The notes under the pieces: model-generated
The model's input: the letters and a program-made list of their open reading frames with translations, nothing else
What the model was told of the DNA's origin: nothing
Database searches by the model: none
Made by a program: the position numbers and the translations under genes
Part shown: piece after piece, positions 9,169-18,549 of the stretch
Layout: each line of letters opens with the position of its first letter
Position numbering within the stretch: the first letter of the stretch is position 1
NCBI GenBank assembly: GCA_964537035.1
Contig: CAZIAK010000010.1
Span: 1 to 64,000, forward strand
From: CAZIAK01 sp964537035
GTDB taxonomy: Bacteria > Planctomycetota > B15-G4
Direction: 5' to 3'
Length of the DNA: 64,000 nucleotides

Positions 9169-9173
9169 CGTCA

Positions 9174-10784
9174 CTACTGATCGTCACCCAGGTAGCCCAG
9201 CTCTTTCAGCTGCGTCATGGTCGCATCGTCCATGACCTCGCTGCGACCTTCGCCCACCAGCCGCTGAAACAAGGTGAGCTGCTTCTGGTACTCGTCGCGA
9301 CGATCGGTCAACGCTTGGAGAACCCGAGGCTCGGCCTCTTCTCGGCGAGTGCGCTCTTCGGGGTCGTCTTTCAGGTTGAACAGCTTGCGCCGCTCGACGC
9401 CCTTCTCCCGATTGCTGCGGTGCTCGTCGTAGATCAGCTTGTAGTCGTTGAAGTGGACGGCGATCTCCCAGTCATACAGCGGTCCGCCGTCCCGGTCGGC
9501 CCGGTACTCAGAGAAGATGGGCCGATTCTCAGGCTCGACACCTGTGAGCAGGGACGGCGCCAGGGACAGCCCTTGCATGGGCGCCTGGGTGCGTTCGGGA
9601 AGACTGTCCCGATCGACGCCCATGAGCTCTAGCAGGCTGGGCATCAGGTCGATCAGGGCCACGGGGGTCATGATGCGCGTGCCCGCGCCCACCCCGTCCG
9701 GCAAGCGCACCATGAGCGGCACGCGCAGACACTCTTCGAAGACCTGATCGTGCTGCCACTTGCCGTGATCGCCGAACTCCTCGCCGTGATCAGCGAGGAT
9801 CACGACGATCGTGTCGGCCCGTGCCTCCGGTGTGTCCAGCGCATCCAGGAGCGCGCCCAACTCGTCATCGGTGTAGTTGACGCCTGCTCGATAGAGCTCA
9901 TGCAAGAACGCCGCCTCAGGTGGACCGAAGTTGGCCTTGTTGGCCCAGAACGTGGTGCGCATGGCGCCGAATCGCTGGCGAAACTCCATGCCCTCGAGAC
10001 CAGCAAGGACCTCTCTCAGCTGGCCGTCGTAGCCCTCGTCCGTCCAGCGGTCGATGTAGGCCCCTGGCGAGACGTAGGGCGCGTGGATCTCGTAGGTGTG
10101 CCAGAACAGGAAGAACGGATCGTCGGCTTGGCGCAGGCTGCTCAGGCGATCGAGGCCCTCGGCCACCTGTGTCTCGACCCCGCTCAGCTCCCGGGTGTAT
10201 TCGTCGAAGCCCCGGGCGAAGCCATGAGGCGGGTTGAGGTTGCCGCCGTCGGTGAGCGCCACCGTGGCGTAGCCCGCAGCGGACAAGACCTCGGCCAGAG
10301 TGGGCAACGACTCGGGCACGGACTCGATCAGAGCCTCTCGGCGACCGGTCGACGGGTCTTGCTTGTGCTGCACGTTCTGCACGCCATGCACCGAGGGATA
10401 CATGCCGGTGAACAACGACATGTGGCTCGGCGCGGTCTGGGGCGCCTGGGCCCGGGCGTGATCAAAGACCACGGCCTCCTGGGCGAAACGCTCCAACCGT
10501 TTGCCCAGGGCCGGGTCGGCGCCGTAGGTCGCCAGGGCGTCTGCACGCAAGGTGTCGAGGGAGATCAAGACCAGGTTGCAGCCGCTGAAGTCGCTCCGAG
10601 GGACCACGGGCTCGGCGCTCGCAGGCTCGTCATCGACGGGCCCCGGCGCCACGGCGGCGGGCTCGGTCCCACAGCCAACCAGCAAGAGCATCAGGCCCAG
10701 CGCCCATGTGCTCCACTTGCTCCAGGTGCTCCGGCGCAACCCGCCAGCCCACGACCCCGTCATCTCAAAGGGTCTCCGCATCAA
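9174..10784 (-). CDS. Sulfatase-fold lipoprotein hydrolase (alkaline phosphatase superfamily)
   Basis: A 536-aa secreted lipoprotein (lipobox LLLVGC, Cys 38) of the sulfatase/alkaline phosphatase superfamily. Metal ligands are visible in ISLDTLRADAL (74-84) and in LADHGEEFGDHGKW further on. The nucleophile block reads QTAPSHMSLFTG (116-127). Thr117 stands where Cys or Ser of the C/S-x-P-x-R formylglycine motif would be, and the Arg is His. It therefore should not be matured to formylglycine and is more likely a phosphoester hydrolase or transferase than a true sulfatase. The start overlaps the stop of the upstream 231-aa gene by 20 nt, implying coupling. Confidence 0.88.
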   Translation of the reverse strand: MMRRPFEMTGSWAGGLRRSTWSKWSTWALGLMLLLVGCGTEPAAVAPGPVDDEPASAEPVVPRSDFSGCNLVLISLDTLRADALATYGADPALGKRLERFAQEAVVFDHARAQAPQTAPSHMSLFTGMYPSVHGVQNVQHKQDPSTGRREALIESVPESLPTLAEVLSAAGYATVALTDGGNLNPPHGFARGFDEYTRELSGVETQVAEGLDRLSSLRQADDPFFLFWHTYEIHAPYVSPGAYIDRWTDEGYDGQLREVLAGLEGMEFRQRFGAMRTTFWANKANFGPPEAAFLHELYRAGVNYTDDELGALLDALDTPEARADTIVVILADHGEEFGDHGKWQHDQVFEECLRVPLMVRLPDGVGAGTRIMTPVALIDLMPSLLELMGVDRDSLPERTQAPMQGLSLAPSLLTGVEPENRPIFSEYRADRDGGPLYDWEIAVHFNDYKLIYDEHRSNREKGVERRKLFNLKDDPEERTRREEAEPRVLQALTDRRDEYQKQLTLFQRLVGEGRSEVMDDATMTQLKELGYLGDDQ

Positions 10785-11460
10785 ACTGGTCTACGAACTT
10801 GACCACCTGATCTTGCAGGAAGTCGTAGGTCGACGAGAATCGTTGGGAGAGCTTGTCGAGATCGCCGGGCATCACCGGGCGCCCGAAGGTGCCCACGTTC
10901 TCCAGGAACATGCTGCGGTTGTCCTGGCTGAACGACTCGACGCGCACGTTGAAGACCGCCTGATCTTCGCCGCTGGGCGGAAACGTGAAGCGCATCCCGG
11001 CCAGGCTCGGCACAGACGGAAACGCGGACAGCAGGTTGTCATCGAAGCCGTAGACGGTCTGCAACATGAACGCCCGGGCGTCATCGCTCGACTGGGGATT
11101 GACCACCGAGCGCACCGCGAACTGCTGCACCATGAAGAGCTGCATGGGCAGGGTGGCCAGGGCCTTCTCGGCGAGCAGGCAGATGCGTGCGGAGAAGTCC
11201 TCTGCCGAGGCGCCGGTCTGCTCTTCGCGCACCTGGATGCGATCCGCCAGCATGCTCACCATGGACACGGGCGTGCCCGGCAGCCCTCCTGACGAGTTGC
11301 TGAACTGAGCCCCCCCTGGCAGCAGCTTGAAGTCTCGGTACGAGCACTCGCTGCTCCCGAACAGCTCACCGTGCAGCTGCTGCAGCAGCCGCGGGTCATG
11401 CTGAACGGGCGGGTGGATCAGCTCGGAGACGAAAGCGATCGAGCGCAGGCCGTAGGTCAT
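10765..11460 (-). CDS. Conserved-looking protein of unknown function
   Basis: A 231-aa soluble protein beginning MTYGLRSIAFVSELIHPPVQ, with no signal peptide or membrane segment. I do not recognise the family. Its composition is balanced, and its sequence looks like a folded beta-rich domain. Its stop lies 20 nt inside the start of the sulfatase-fold gene, so the two are made together. Thirty nt separate it from the ABC permease gene upstream, which is also on this strand, so a four-gene transcript (permease, this gene, sulfatase-fold, DinB) is likely. Confidence 0.7.
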   Translation of the reverse strand: MTYGLRSIAFVSELIHPPVQHDPRLLQQLHGELFGSSECSYRDFKLLPGGAQFSNSSGGLPGTPVSMVSMLADRIQVREEQTGASAEDFSARICLLAEKALATLPMQLFMVQQFAVRSVVNPQSSDDARAFMLQTVYGFDDNLLSAFPSVPSLAGMRFTFPPSGEDQAVFNVRVESFSQDNRSMFLENVGTFGRPVMPGDLDKLSQRFSSTYDFLQDQVVKFVDQFDAETL

Positions 11461-11490
11461 TCGACAGGGTTCCTCGTGGGCGGGCGCTGA

Positions 11491-13014
11491 TTATGGACGT
11501 CCATCAGGAGACCCGCAATCCACACCCGGAACGCCCAGCAGCCGCAGCGCAGCCAGGGGCACCAGCACCAGGGCCACCAGGGTCACGCAGAGCAGGGCCG
11601 TGGTCTCGTCCGAGGCAATGTGCACCAGGGAGAAGATGCGGTGGGCCAGGGTGCCTGAACCGGCCGGGACCAGCACGATCATGTCGAGTTCGCGCATGGA
11701 GAGCAGGTAGCCCAGGGAGAAGGCCAACCCCGTGGCCGGGGCCAGCATGGGCAGGCGCACGGTGAGCAGCCGGGCCAGGAGCGGCCGGGGAATCAGCTGC
11801 TCGGCCAGGTACGGCGCCTCGTCCTGGCGCAGCAGCAGGGCCCGAGCCGTGAGCACCCCTAGCGACAGATAGCGGCCGGTGAGCGCCAGCACGAGCAGGA
11901 CGGGCGAGGGGTAGACCCAGTCAGCCAGGGGATTGGCCGGGTGGTTCCAGAGCCTGATCTCCCCCACGGCGAACATCACGCTGGGCGCGGCCAGGGGCAG
12001 CAGGACCAAGGCCAGCAGCACCGTGGCCCAGGGGGGCGAGCAGGTCAGGGTCAGGCGCGCGAGCAGCACTCCCAGCACGGCGATCGCGGCGCCCGAGGCC
12101 AGGGCCACTCCGAGAGACTGAAAGACCGAGTCCCGTGCCACTCCAAGCATGGCCGAGGGGTCCGCCGCGTCCAGGCTCCAGGCACAGAGCACCACCAGGG
12201 GCACCACCATTGTGGCCACGACTAGCAGAAGGCCGACGACTGACCAGCCCCCCGGCCGCCGGGCCCGCCCCTGTTCGCGACCCTGCCCCCGCTGTCGGCC
12301 CCGCTGGCTGCGCTCTACCCAGAGCACGCCCAGGAGAGCCAGCAACGCGGGGATGATGGCCGCTGTAGACACCGCCGCGGCCTCCGCGCCGCTCTCCAGC
12401 CGGGCCCACTTCTGGAAGATCTCGCTGGACAGCACCACGAAGGGCTCGGGATCGGCGAAGGACAAGAAGTCGACCACCGCGAAATCGGTGATGGCGAAGA
12501 CGAAGGTGAGCAGCGCCCCCGAGAGGATCGACGGCGCGGCCATGGGCAGCTCGACCCGCCACCAGGCCCGTCGAGAGCCCACGGCGAGGGTGGCCACGTC
12601 TGAGGCCCGACCGGCGCTGGCGAACCCCCGCACAGCAAAGAGGGCCACAAGAGGCCACAGCGCGGCAGAGAGCAGGAAGACCGCCCCCCAGAAGCCCGAG
12701 AGAGGCAGCAGGGACGTCCAGGCCACCCCCGCCATCCAGGGCGGCAGCACCAGGGGCAGGGGCAGCATCAAGCCCAGCCACCCTGCCCAACGACCCGATG
12801 ATCGGGCCAGCAGCCGTCCCACGGGCACACCCACCAGGCAGCAGACCGCGGCGGTGCTCAGCCCCAGGGCCACGGTCGAGCCCAGCAGGGACATCACTCG
12901 GGGAGAGCCCACGACCTCGAGCAGCTGGCCAGGATCGGTGAACAGCTCGGTCAAGGCGGCGCCCAGGGGTGCCAGACAGAGCACCACGAGGAACGCGAGA
13001 ACTGTAGCTGCCAT
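11491..13014 (-). CDS. ABC transporter permease, two fused transmembrane domains (FbpB/ThiP-like)
   Basis: A 507-aa protein with about 12 hydrophobic segments arranged as two BPD_transp_1-type halves. The first half has the cytoplasmic coupling loop around residues 138-165 (TLAVGSRRAWWRVELPMAAP); the second has its counterpart near 405-430 (PRPLLARLLTVRLPMLAP). This fused layout is typical of ferric-iron (FbpB) and thiamine (ThiP) importers. No ATPase or substrate-binding protein is encoded in the window, so the substrate cannot be assigned and the partners must be elsewhere. Confidence 0.85.
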   Translation of the reverse strand: MAATVLAFLVVLCLAPLGAALTELFTDPGQLLEVVGSPRVMSLLGSTVALGLSTAAVCCLVGVPVGRLLARSSGRWAGWLGLMLPLPLVLPPWMAGVAWTSLLPLSGFWGAVFLLSAALWPLVALFAVRGFASAGRASDVATLAVGSRRAWWRVELPMAAPSILSGALLTFVFAITDFAVVDFLSFADPEPFVVLSSEIFQKWARLESGAEAAAVSTAAIIPALLALLGVLWVERSQRGRQRGQGREQGRARRPGGWSVVGLLLVVATMVVPLVVLCAWSLDAADPSAMLGVARDSVFQSLGVALASGAAIAVLGVLLARLTLTCSPPWATVLLALVLLPLAAPSVMFAVGEIRLWNHPANPLADWVYPSPVLLVLALTGRYLSLGVLTARALLLRQDEAPYLAEQLIPRPLLARLLTVRLPMLAPATGLAFSLGYLLSMRELDMIVLVPAGSGTLAHRIFSLVHIASDETTALLCVTLVALVLVPLAALRLLGVPGVDCGSPDGRP

Positions 13015-13089
13015 GAAGAGATCCTATATCCTGCGCAGACAACGTCCGCACCGGTCCACCCGGACGCCCGCCGTTCTGAGAGCCTCATC

Positions 13090-14118
13090 ATGCGCCTCCC
13101 CGTCTCTTCGATCATCCACCGTGTCTGCACTGCGCTCCCCGTGAGCTGCGCGGTGGCTCTCGGCCTGGCCCTGGTCAGCGGTGCCAGCCCCCTGACAGCC
13201 CAGGACAACCCCCTCCACGAGCCGGCCCGGGACCTGCCGAAGGTCGAGTCGCCCCCTGAACTCAGCGCCCTGCAAGAGCAGAAGCTCGGGCGAGCCATCA
13301 AGAAGCTGCGCAACAGCAACGCGACCAAGCGTGCCGAGCTGGAAGACGACGTGATCGCCGTGGGCCGGGGTGCCCTGAACGCCCTGGCCGAGGCCGCCAC
13401 CACCGACCACCCGGGCAAGATGGCCGGGCTGCAGCGCTGCCTGTTCGAGCTGGTCGACCTCCGCGATCGGCTCTTCGTGGCCGAGGCCATGGAGTCCGAG
13501 CTGGTGGTCATGCGACGCTTCGCGGCCCAGGCTGCGGGCAAGCTCGTCACCGAAGCCCTGCATTCGGGGCTGACCAAGATGCTCGATGATGCAGACGACG
13601 TGACCGCGACCCTGGCCGCCCTGTCACTCACCCGCAACGGCGACGAGTCGGCGCTCGGGGTCCTGGTCGAGACCTACCTGGCCGCCCAGGCCAAGCCCTC
13701 TGCTAGCAAGGACGCCAAGGGCTCCCGCTCCTCCCGCAAGAAAGACGACGAGGGCGACGACTGGACCCCGGCCATCACCGAGGCCCTCGCCCATCTCCAT
13801 GGCGCAGGCGATCATCAGGCCCTGCTCGACCGGCTGAAAGTCGACCAGATGCTCGAGAAGGATGACCCTCAGGCGTCGTCAGCGGTGCGTCTCGCCGCCG
13901 TCGCCATGCTCAAGATCATCGGCGACGAGGCTGCCGTGCGAGGCCTGGGTCGGGCCCTCGACGATCACCACAACATCGTCCAGCAAGAGAGCATCAACGC
14001 CCTGCGCGCGCTCATCGAAGACAAGCCCCCCTTCGAGGGCGCAACGTTTCAGCAGATCCGCGAACTCGAGCGGCTGAAAGACGTGCTCAAGCGCTGGCAC
14101 GGCTTCGACGAAGGCTAG
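13090..14118 (+). CDS. Exported HEAT-like repeat protein
   Basis: A 342-aa protein with a signal peptide (about 1-37, ending near ASPLTAQD) followed by mostly alpha-helical, HEAT-like repeats. Repeats recur as short helix pairs with GDE/GDH turns, for example around 185 and 280. A Lys/Asp-rich charged linker (about 195-220) divides the repeat array in two. No catalytic motif is visible. It is probably a periplasmic protein-interaction scaffold. The ATG is supported by the signal peptide. It faces the ClpP gene tail to tail. Confidence 0.75.
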   Translation: MRLPVSSIIHRVCTALPVSCAVALGLALVSGASPLTAQDNPLHEPARDLPKVESPPELSALQEQKLGRAIKKLRNSNATKRAELEDDVIAVGRGALNALAEAATTDHPGKMAGLQRCLFELVDLRDRLFVAEAMESELVVMRRFAAQAAGKLVTEALHSGLTKMLDDADDVTATLAALSLTRNGDESALGVLVETYLAAQAKPSASKDAKGSRSSRKKDDEGDDWTPAITEALAHLHGAGDHQALLDRLKVDQMLEKDDPQASSAVRLAAVAMLKIIGDEAAVRGLGRALDDHHNIVQQESINALRALIEDKPPFEGATFQQIRELERLKDVLKRWHGFDEG

Positions 14119-14130
14119 CAGACCGTGCGT

Positions 14131-14176
14131 AAGGTGCCGTGATGGCGAGGGCGCCTTGCGATCACGGAGCGTGATC
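14131..14176. terminator. Two adjacent hairpins between convergent genes
   Basis: A stem of AAGGTGCC (14131-14138) with GGCGCCTT (14150-14157), one wobble or mismatch, is followed directly by a perfect 7-bp stem GATCACG/CGTGATC (14160-14176, loop GAG). They lie between the converging HEAT-like gene and clpP. No T-run follows, so an intrinsic terminator is only plausible. Confidence 0.35.
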
Positions 14177-14209
14177 AGCAGGCCCTCCCCAGAAGGCCAC
14201 AGCCTACCT

Positions 14210-14818
14210 TCAGGGCAGATCGGCGACCCCGGTGATGATCTTGTCGACCAGGCCGTAATCGAGGGACTCGGCCGAGTTCATCCAGAAGTCGCGCCCCGCA
14301 TCTTTGACGATCTGCTTGGCTGGCTTGCCGATCTGCTCGGAGATGATGGCGTTGTACTTGTCGCGGGTCTTGATGATCTCGTTGGCGGTGATCTCGAGAT
14401 CGGAAGCCTGGCCCTGAGACTGGGTGGACGGCTGGTGGATCAAGAAGCGGGCGTTGGGCGTGGAGAAACGGCAGCCCTTGTCGCCGCCCAAGAAGATCGT
14501 GATGGCCGCGCTGGCTGCCAGGCCCGCCACCACCGTGGTGATCGGTGAGGCCACGAGCTGCATCATGTCGTAGATGCCAAAGCCTGAGTCGGCGTCGCCG
14601 CCCGGGCAGTTGATGTACATGGTGATGGGCTTGGTGGAGTCTTGGCTGTCGAGGGTCAGCAGCTGAGCCACGATGGCCGTGGCCATGTCCCGATCGACGG
14701 GCTTGGTCACCATGATGATGCGCTTCTCGAGCAGCGTGCGGCCGATCACGGCCGCGGCGGGCGCGTCCTTCTCGTCCTTGTCATCACAGTCCAGGTGGTA
14801 GTGGCGCAGCTCGGTCAT
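14210..14818 (-). CDS. clpP: ATP-dependent Clp protease proteolytic subunit
   Basis: A 202-aa ClpP-family serine protease. The catalytic triad is intact: Ser103 in GLAASAAI, His128 in FLIHQP and Asp177 in GRDFWM. The oxyanion-region YINCPGG (69-75) is present. It forms the tetradecameric chamber that degrades proteins unfolded by a Clp ATPase. The sequence is divergent from E. coli ClpP and has a charged N-terminal leader. ClpX or tig is not adjacent, unlike in most genomes, so this may be one of several ClpP paralogues. The ClpB-type protein at 54419 is not expected to pair with it. Confidence 0.92.
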   Translation of the reverse strand: MTELRHYHLDCDDKDEKDAPAAAVIGRTLLEKRIIMVTKPVDRDMATAIVAQLLTLDSQDSTKPITMYINCPGGDADSGFGIYDMMQLVASPITTVVAGLAASAAITIFLGGDKGCRFSTPNARFLIHQPSTQSQGQASDLEITANEIIKTRDKYNAIISEQIGKPAKQIVKDAGRDFWMNSAESLDYGLVDKIITGVADLP

Positions 14819-14930
14819 GACCTCGACTCGCTAAGAGAGAGCGGTTGCCGGCTGAACCGGCCCAAACGGCCGGGCTTCTCCCGGCATCGGCCGAGCACCG
14901 TAGCGCATGGGATTGGGCGATGAAAGCAGA

Positions 14931-16412
14931 TCAGCCGTCGCTGTCGCTGCCAGCTCCGGCGGACTCTCCCGCCGTGCCCCCGGGGCCCATGGTCTTGTCC
15001 GGCACGAAGGTGTCCGGATTCACGGGCCGGGTGGCGTCGGTGCTGGTCAGACCCCCATCGAGATAGCCCAGAGCGCGCATGCGATCGACGAAGTCGCCCT
15101 TCTTCTCGGCGGGCATCTCGACCATGACCGGATCGCGGAAGCCCTCGTCATGACTCTCGACCCGGCCCAGGGTTTTCACCTGCTCCCGGGCCTCTTCGGT
15201 GAGCAGGCTCGACAGCACCCTGCCGCGCATGTCCCGCCCGGAGGGGATGCCCAACAGGCCCAGGACCGTGGGCGCCACATCGGTCACCTGGCCCACGGAC
15301 GCCAGGGCACCGTTGCCCAGCCAGCGGTCGACTCCGCCCTGAGCCCGGATGTCGGGCCCGGCGGCGATGAGCACCCCGGGGGCGCCATCCTGGTGATCGC
15401 CCGTGGTGTGCCGGTCGTTGTCCCGCTGGGTCGAGATGGCGTGCATGCCGTGGTCGGAGCAGACGATCAGGTTGGTGTCGTCCAGCAGGGGCAGCAGCTC
15501 GCCCACCATGGCGTCGACCCACTCGTAGTACCGGGGCAACACGTCGGCCAGGGCTGCGTCGAGCTCAGCCGAGGCCCCAGCCCAGGCATAGGCCTCGGGC
15601 TCGTAATGGCGCCAGAAACGGTGACCCACCACGTCGGTGCCGCCCAGATAGAGCATGCCCAGGTCTCCCTGATGGTCCGGCAACAGGTCGAGGGCCAGGC
15701 GGTAGTACGTCTCGTCAGACTGAATCGACCACAGGCTCTGCTCGATCAGCCCCCGCTCCACGTCGGTGAGCAGCTCGGAGGGGAGGTCGCCGAAGACCTT
15801 GTCTGCGGCCAGGGCGTGGACCGCGTCCACGGTGCCCACCTCCTCGGCCAGGGCCATGACCCGATCCGTCAGCTCGACGGGGTGCACCTGATCGTCGAGC
15901 CCGGGCATCAGGGCGGGCTTCCAGTTCTTGTCCATCATGCTCGAAGCGCTGGTGGCAGAGATCATCACGCCGCGCACGGGCTCGACGGGCCAGGTCACCC
16001 ACCAGCCGAAGACGTTGCTGGTCAGGCCATAGGCGTCGGCGATGTTCCACAACGCGGCGCCCTTGCGACGGGAGGACGTGAACACCCGCCCCTTGCGATC
16101 CACGAAGCCCTCGATGCCGTGCTCTTCTTTCGGTTTGCCCGTGGCCACGGTGGTCCAGATCACCGGGCTATGCGTGGGGATGAACGTGCCCAGCTTGCCG
16201 TAGCTGCCCCGTTCCATGAGCCCGCGTAGGTTGGGGCAGCGGCCCTCCTCCATGAGCGGCCGGAGCACCGACCACTCGAGCCCGTCGATGCCCAGCACGA
16301 ACACTGGCGACAGGGGGCTGGCGGTCTCCGTGCTGGTGGAGTCACCGCAAGCCACTCCCAGGGTCAGGATCAACAGGGCGGTGCACAGGCGATTTCGGGC
16401 GGGCTGAACCAT
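14931..16412 (-). CDS. Phosphodiesterase/nucleotide-pyrophosphatase-fold lipoprotein
   Basis: A 493-aa lipoprotein (signal ALLILTLGVAC, Cys22) of the alkaline phosphatase superfamily, type I phosphodiesterase branch. Metal and catalytic residues are visible: Asp43 in GIDGLEW, nucleophile Thr80 in FIPTHSPVIWTTVATG and CSDHGMH further on. This motif set is typical of a large planctomycete/myxobacterial family annotated as phosphodiesterase or pyrophosphatase; the substrate is unknown. The ATG at 16412 is preferred over a longer reading frame because it starts exactly at the lipoprotein signal. Confidence 0.87.
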   Translation of the reverse strand: MVQPARNRLCTALLILTLGVACGDSTSTETASPLSPVFVLGIDGLEWSVLRPLMEEGRCPNLRGLMERGSYGKLGTFIPTHSPVIWTTVATGKPKEEHGIEGFVDRKGRVFTSSRRKGAALWNIADAYGLTSNVFGWWVTWPVEPVRGVMISATSASSMMDKNWKPALMPGLDDQVHPVELTDRVMALAEEVGTVDAVHALAADKVFGDLPSELLTDVERGLIEQSLWSIQSDETYYRLALDLLPDHQGDLGMLYLGGTDVVGHRFWRHYEPEAYAWAGASAELDAALADVLPRYYEWVDAMVGELLPLLDDTNLIVCSDHGMHAISTQRDNDRHTTGDHQDGAPGVLIAAGPDIRAQGGVDRWLGNGALASVGQVTDVAPTVLGLLGIPSGRDMRGRVLSSLLTEEAREQVKTLGRVESHDEGFRDPVMVEMPAEKKGDFVDRMRALGYLDGGLTSTDATRPVNPDTFVPDKTMGPGGTAGESAGAGSDSDG

Positions 16413-16740
16413 GTATGGATGTCCAACAATCTCTGGATGTGCCTGGGCCAACGGGCGGCGCTCGGGGCGATATTCCATGCCTCGGGGGCGGGCGCGATGT
16501 CGGGGAGGCGACCACGGCCAGGGCCTGGACAGACACTACTCTGGGGAATGAAAGGTCGTTTGGCGAGATCTGCCCGCCAAGCCCGTAGAATACCGGCCAG
16601 CTCCGGTGAGGCACGACGGCTCATGACGACGATCTGGTTCGATGCTTTGCAGGGGCGTGCTGTGGTGGCCCTCCAGGTAGCCTCCAGCGGCGGGCGCCGC
16701 TCACACAATCCACCCAAGACAGGCGGACAACTCTGAGCGG
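16413..16740. other. Intergenic region between divergent genes
   Basis: A 328-nt stretch separates the divergently read phosphodiesterase-fold gene and the SLC13 transporter gene, so it should hold two promoters. I see no convincing -35/-10 pair, hairpin, repeat or RNA gene in it. Short open frames here lack start signals and composition typical of genes. Confidence 0.5.
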
Positions 16741-18549
16741 ATGAGCGTCGACGCCTACATCGTCTTGGCCGTGGTGCTGGGCTCGTTCTTCCTCTTCGTG
16801 AGCGAGATCGTTGCCGTCGACCTGATCGGCCTGATGGTCATCGCGGTGCTGCTGATCACCGGCGTACTCGAGCCCCATGAGGCCCTCTCCGGCTTCTCCA
16901 ATGAAGCCCTGATCACCGTGGCGGCCATGTTCGTCCTCTCGGCGGGGCTGATCCGCTCGGGCGTGCTCGATTGGCTGCGCTCGATGATGTTCGACCTGGC
17001 CGGGGGGCACCGGCTGCGGCTGGTGCTGGTGCTCATGGCTACGGTGGCCATCTCGTCCGCGTTCCTGAACAACACGCCGGTGGCGGTGATCTTCCTGCCC
17101 ATCGTGCTGGGCGTGGCCACCAGCCTGAAGCTCTCGCCGTCAAAGCTGCTCATCCCCATGAGCTACGCCTCGATTCTTGGTGGCACCTGCACTTTGGTGG
17201 GCACGAGCACCAACCTGCTGGTGAGCCAGGTGGCCGAAGCCCACGGCGGCGCGGCCATCGGCATGTTCGACTTCACCGTGCCTGGGCTCATCTTCGCCGC
17301 GGCGGGGTTCGTCTTTCTGGCCACCGTGGGACACCGCCTGCTGCCCGACCGAGCCTCCGTCTCGGGCACGGTCGCCTCCGGCCATATTCGCGAGTTTGTC
17401 ACCGAGATCTGCTTCTCCGACGGCTCGACCCTGGTGGGCAAGAGCTACAAGGAGACCCTGGCCAAGCTCCCGGGCATCACACCGCTGATGTTGATTCGCG
17501 GTGACGTGGTCATCTTCGCCCCGCTCATCGCCGACCCTCGGGCCCAGTTCATCCGCGCTTCTGATGTGCTGCTGCTCAAGGGCGACCCGGGCTCGATCAA
17601 CGCCCTGCTCGAACGGGACGGTGTCGATCTGCCACCAGAACTCGGCGGGCTCATGGACAACACGTCCGCCGGCAAGACCGTGACCATGGTCGAGCTGGTG
17701 GTGAACCCGAACTCGCCGCTCATCGGACGGACCATCGGTGGCTCCGAGTTCTCCCGGCGTCACGGCGGCGCGGCGGCGGTGGCCGTGCTACGCCACGACG
17801 AACACCTGCGCAAGCGGGTCTCCGAGATTCGCCTGCGCCTGGGCGACACGCTGCTCGTGGTCTGCGACGAGAACCATCTCGACGAGCTGCGCAACAGCTC
17901 CGAGTTCATGCTGCTCGAAGGTCTGGACAAGCAGCTCGTGCGCCGGGACAACTTCCGCCCCGCCCTGCTGATCATGTTCCTCGTGGTCGGTCTCGCGGCC
18001 ATCGACGTGGCCCCCATCTCGACCCTCGCAGTGACCGGTGTGGTGGCCATGGTGGTCACGGGCTGCATGCCCCTGCGACTGGCCTACTCAGCGGTCGACA
18101 TGAGCATCATCCTGCTCATCGCGGGCATGCTCTCCCTCGGTCAAGCGCTCGAGAAGACAGGGCTCGTGGGCTGGGCCAGCACCCAACTGCTCGACCTGCT
18201 CAGCGTCTACGGGCCCGCGGCGGTCATCGGCGGCATCTACCTGGCCTCCATGGTCATCACCTGCATGGTCTCCAACAACGCGGTGGCCGTGCTGATGACA
18301 CCAGTGGCCATCGAAGCGGCCCGCACCATGGGACTGGCCTCCGATCCCTTCGTCTTCGCCACACTCTTCGGCGCCAGCGCGTCCTTTGCCACGCCGATCG
18401 GCTACCAGACCAACCTGTTCGTCTACGCCCCCGGTGGCTATCGCTTCACCGACTACCTGCGCATCGGCGTACCCTTGCAGCTGCTGCTCTTCGCCATTGC
18501 CCTCTGGTTGATTCCCTGGTGGTGGCCCTTCGAGGCGATCGCTACATGA
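16741..18549 (+). CDS. SLC13/CitT-type anion transporter with two TrkA-C (RCK_C) domains
   Basis: A 602-aa inner-membrane transporter. The N-terminal half (about 1-200) and C-terminal third (about 400-600) carry the two hydrophobic repeats of the ArsB/NhaD/SLC13-type ion transporter superfamily. Paired NNT and SNN motifs lie in SSAFLNNTPVAVIFLP (about 101-116) and CMVSNNAVAVLMTP (about 512-525). Between them are two TrkA-C regulatory domains (about 212-290 and 310-395). This layout matches bacterial YfbS-like sodium:sulfate or dicarboxylate transporters. The substrate is not determined by sequence. Its TGA overlaps the ATG of the ACT gene by 4 nt. Confidence 0.9.
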   Translation: MSVDAYIVLAVVLGSFFLFVSEIVAVDLIGLMVIAVLLITGVLEPHEALSGFSNEALITVAAMFVLSAGLIRSGVLDWLRSMMFDLAGGHRLRLVLVLMATVAISSAFLNNTPVAVIFLPIVLGVATSLKLSPSKLLIPMSYASILGGTCTLVGTSTNLLVSQVAEAHGGAAIGMFDFTVPGLIFAAAGFVFLATVGHRLLPDRASVSGTVASGHIREFVTEICFSDGSTLVGKSYKETLAKLPGITPLMLIRGDVVIFAPLIADPRAQFIRASDVLLLKGDPGSINALLERDGVDLPPELGGLMDNTSAGKTVTMVELVVNPNSPLIGRTIGGSEFSRRHGGAAAVAVLRHDEHLRKRVSEIRLRLGDTLLVVCDENHLDELRNSSEFMLLEGLDKQLVRRDNFRPALLIMFLVVGLAAIDVAPISTLAVTGVVAMVVTGCMPLRLAYSAVDMSIILLIAGMLSLGQALEKTGLVGWASTQLLDLLSVYGPAAVIGGIYLASMVITCMVSNNAVAVLMTPVAIEAARTMGLASDPFVFATLFGASASFATPIGYQTNLFVYAPGGYRFTDYLRIGVPLQLLLFAIALWLIPWWWPFEAIAT

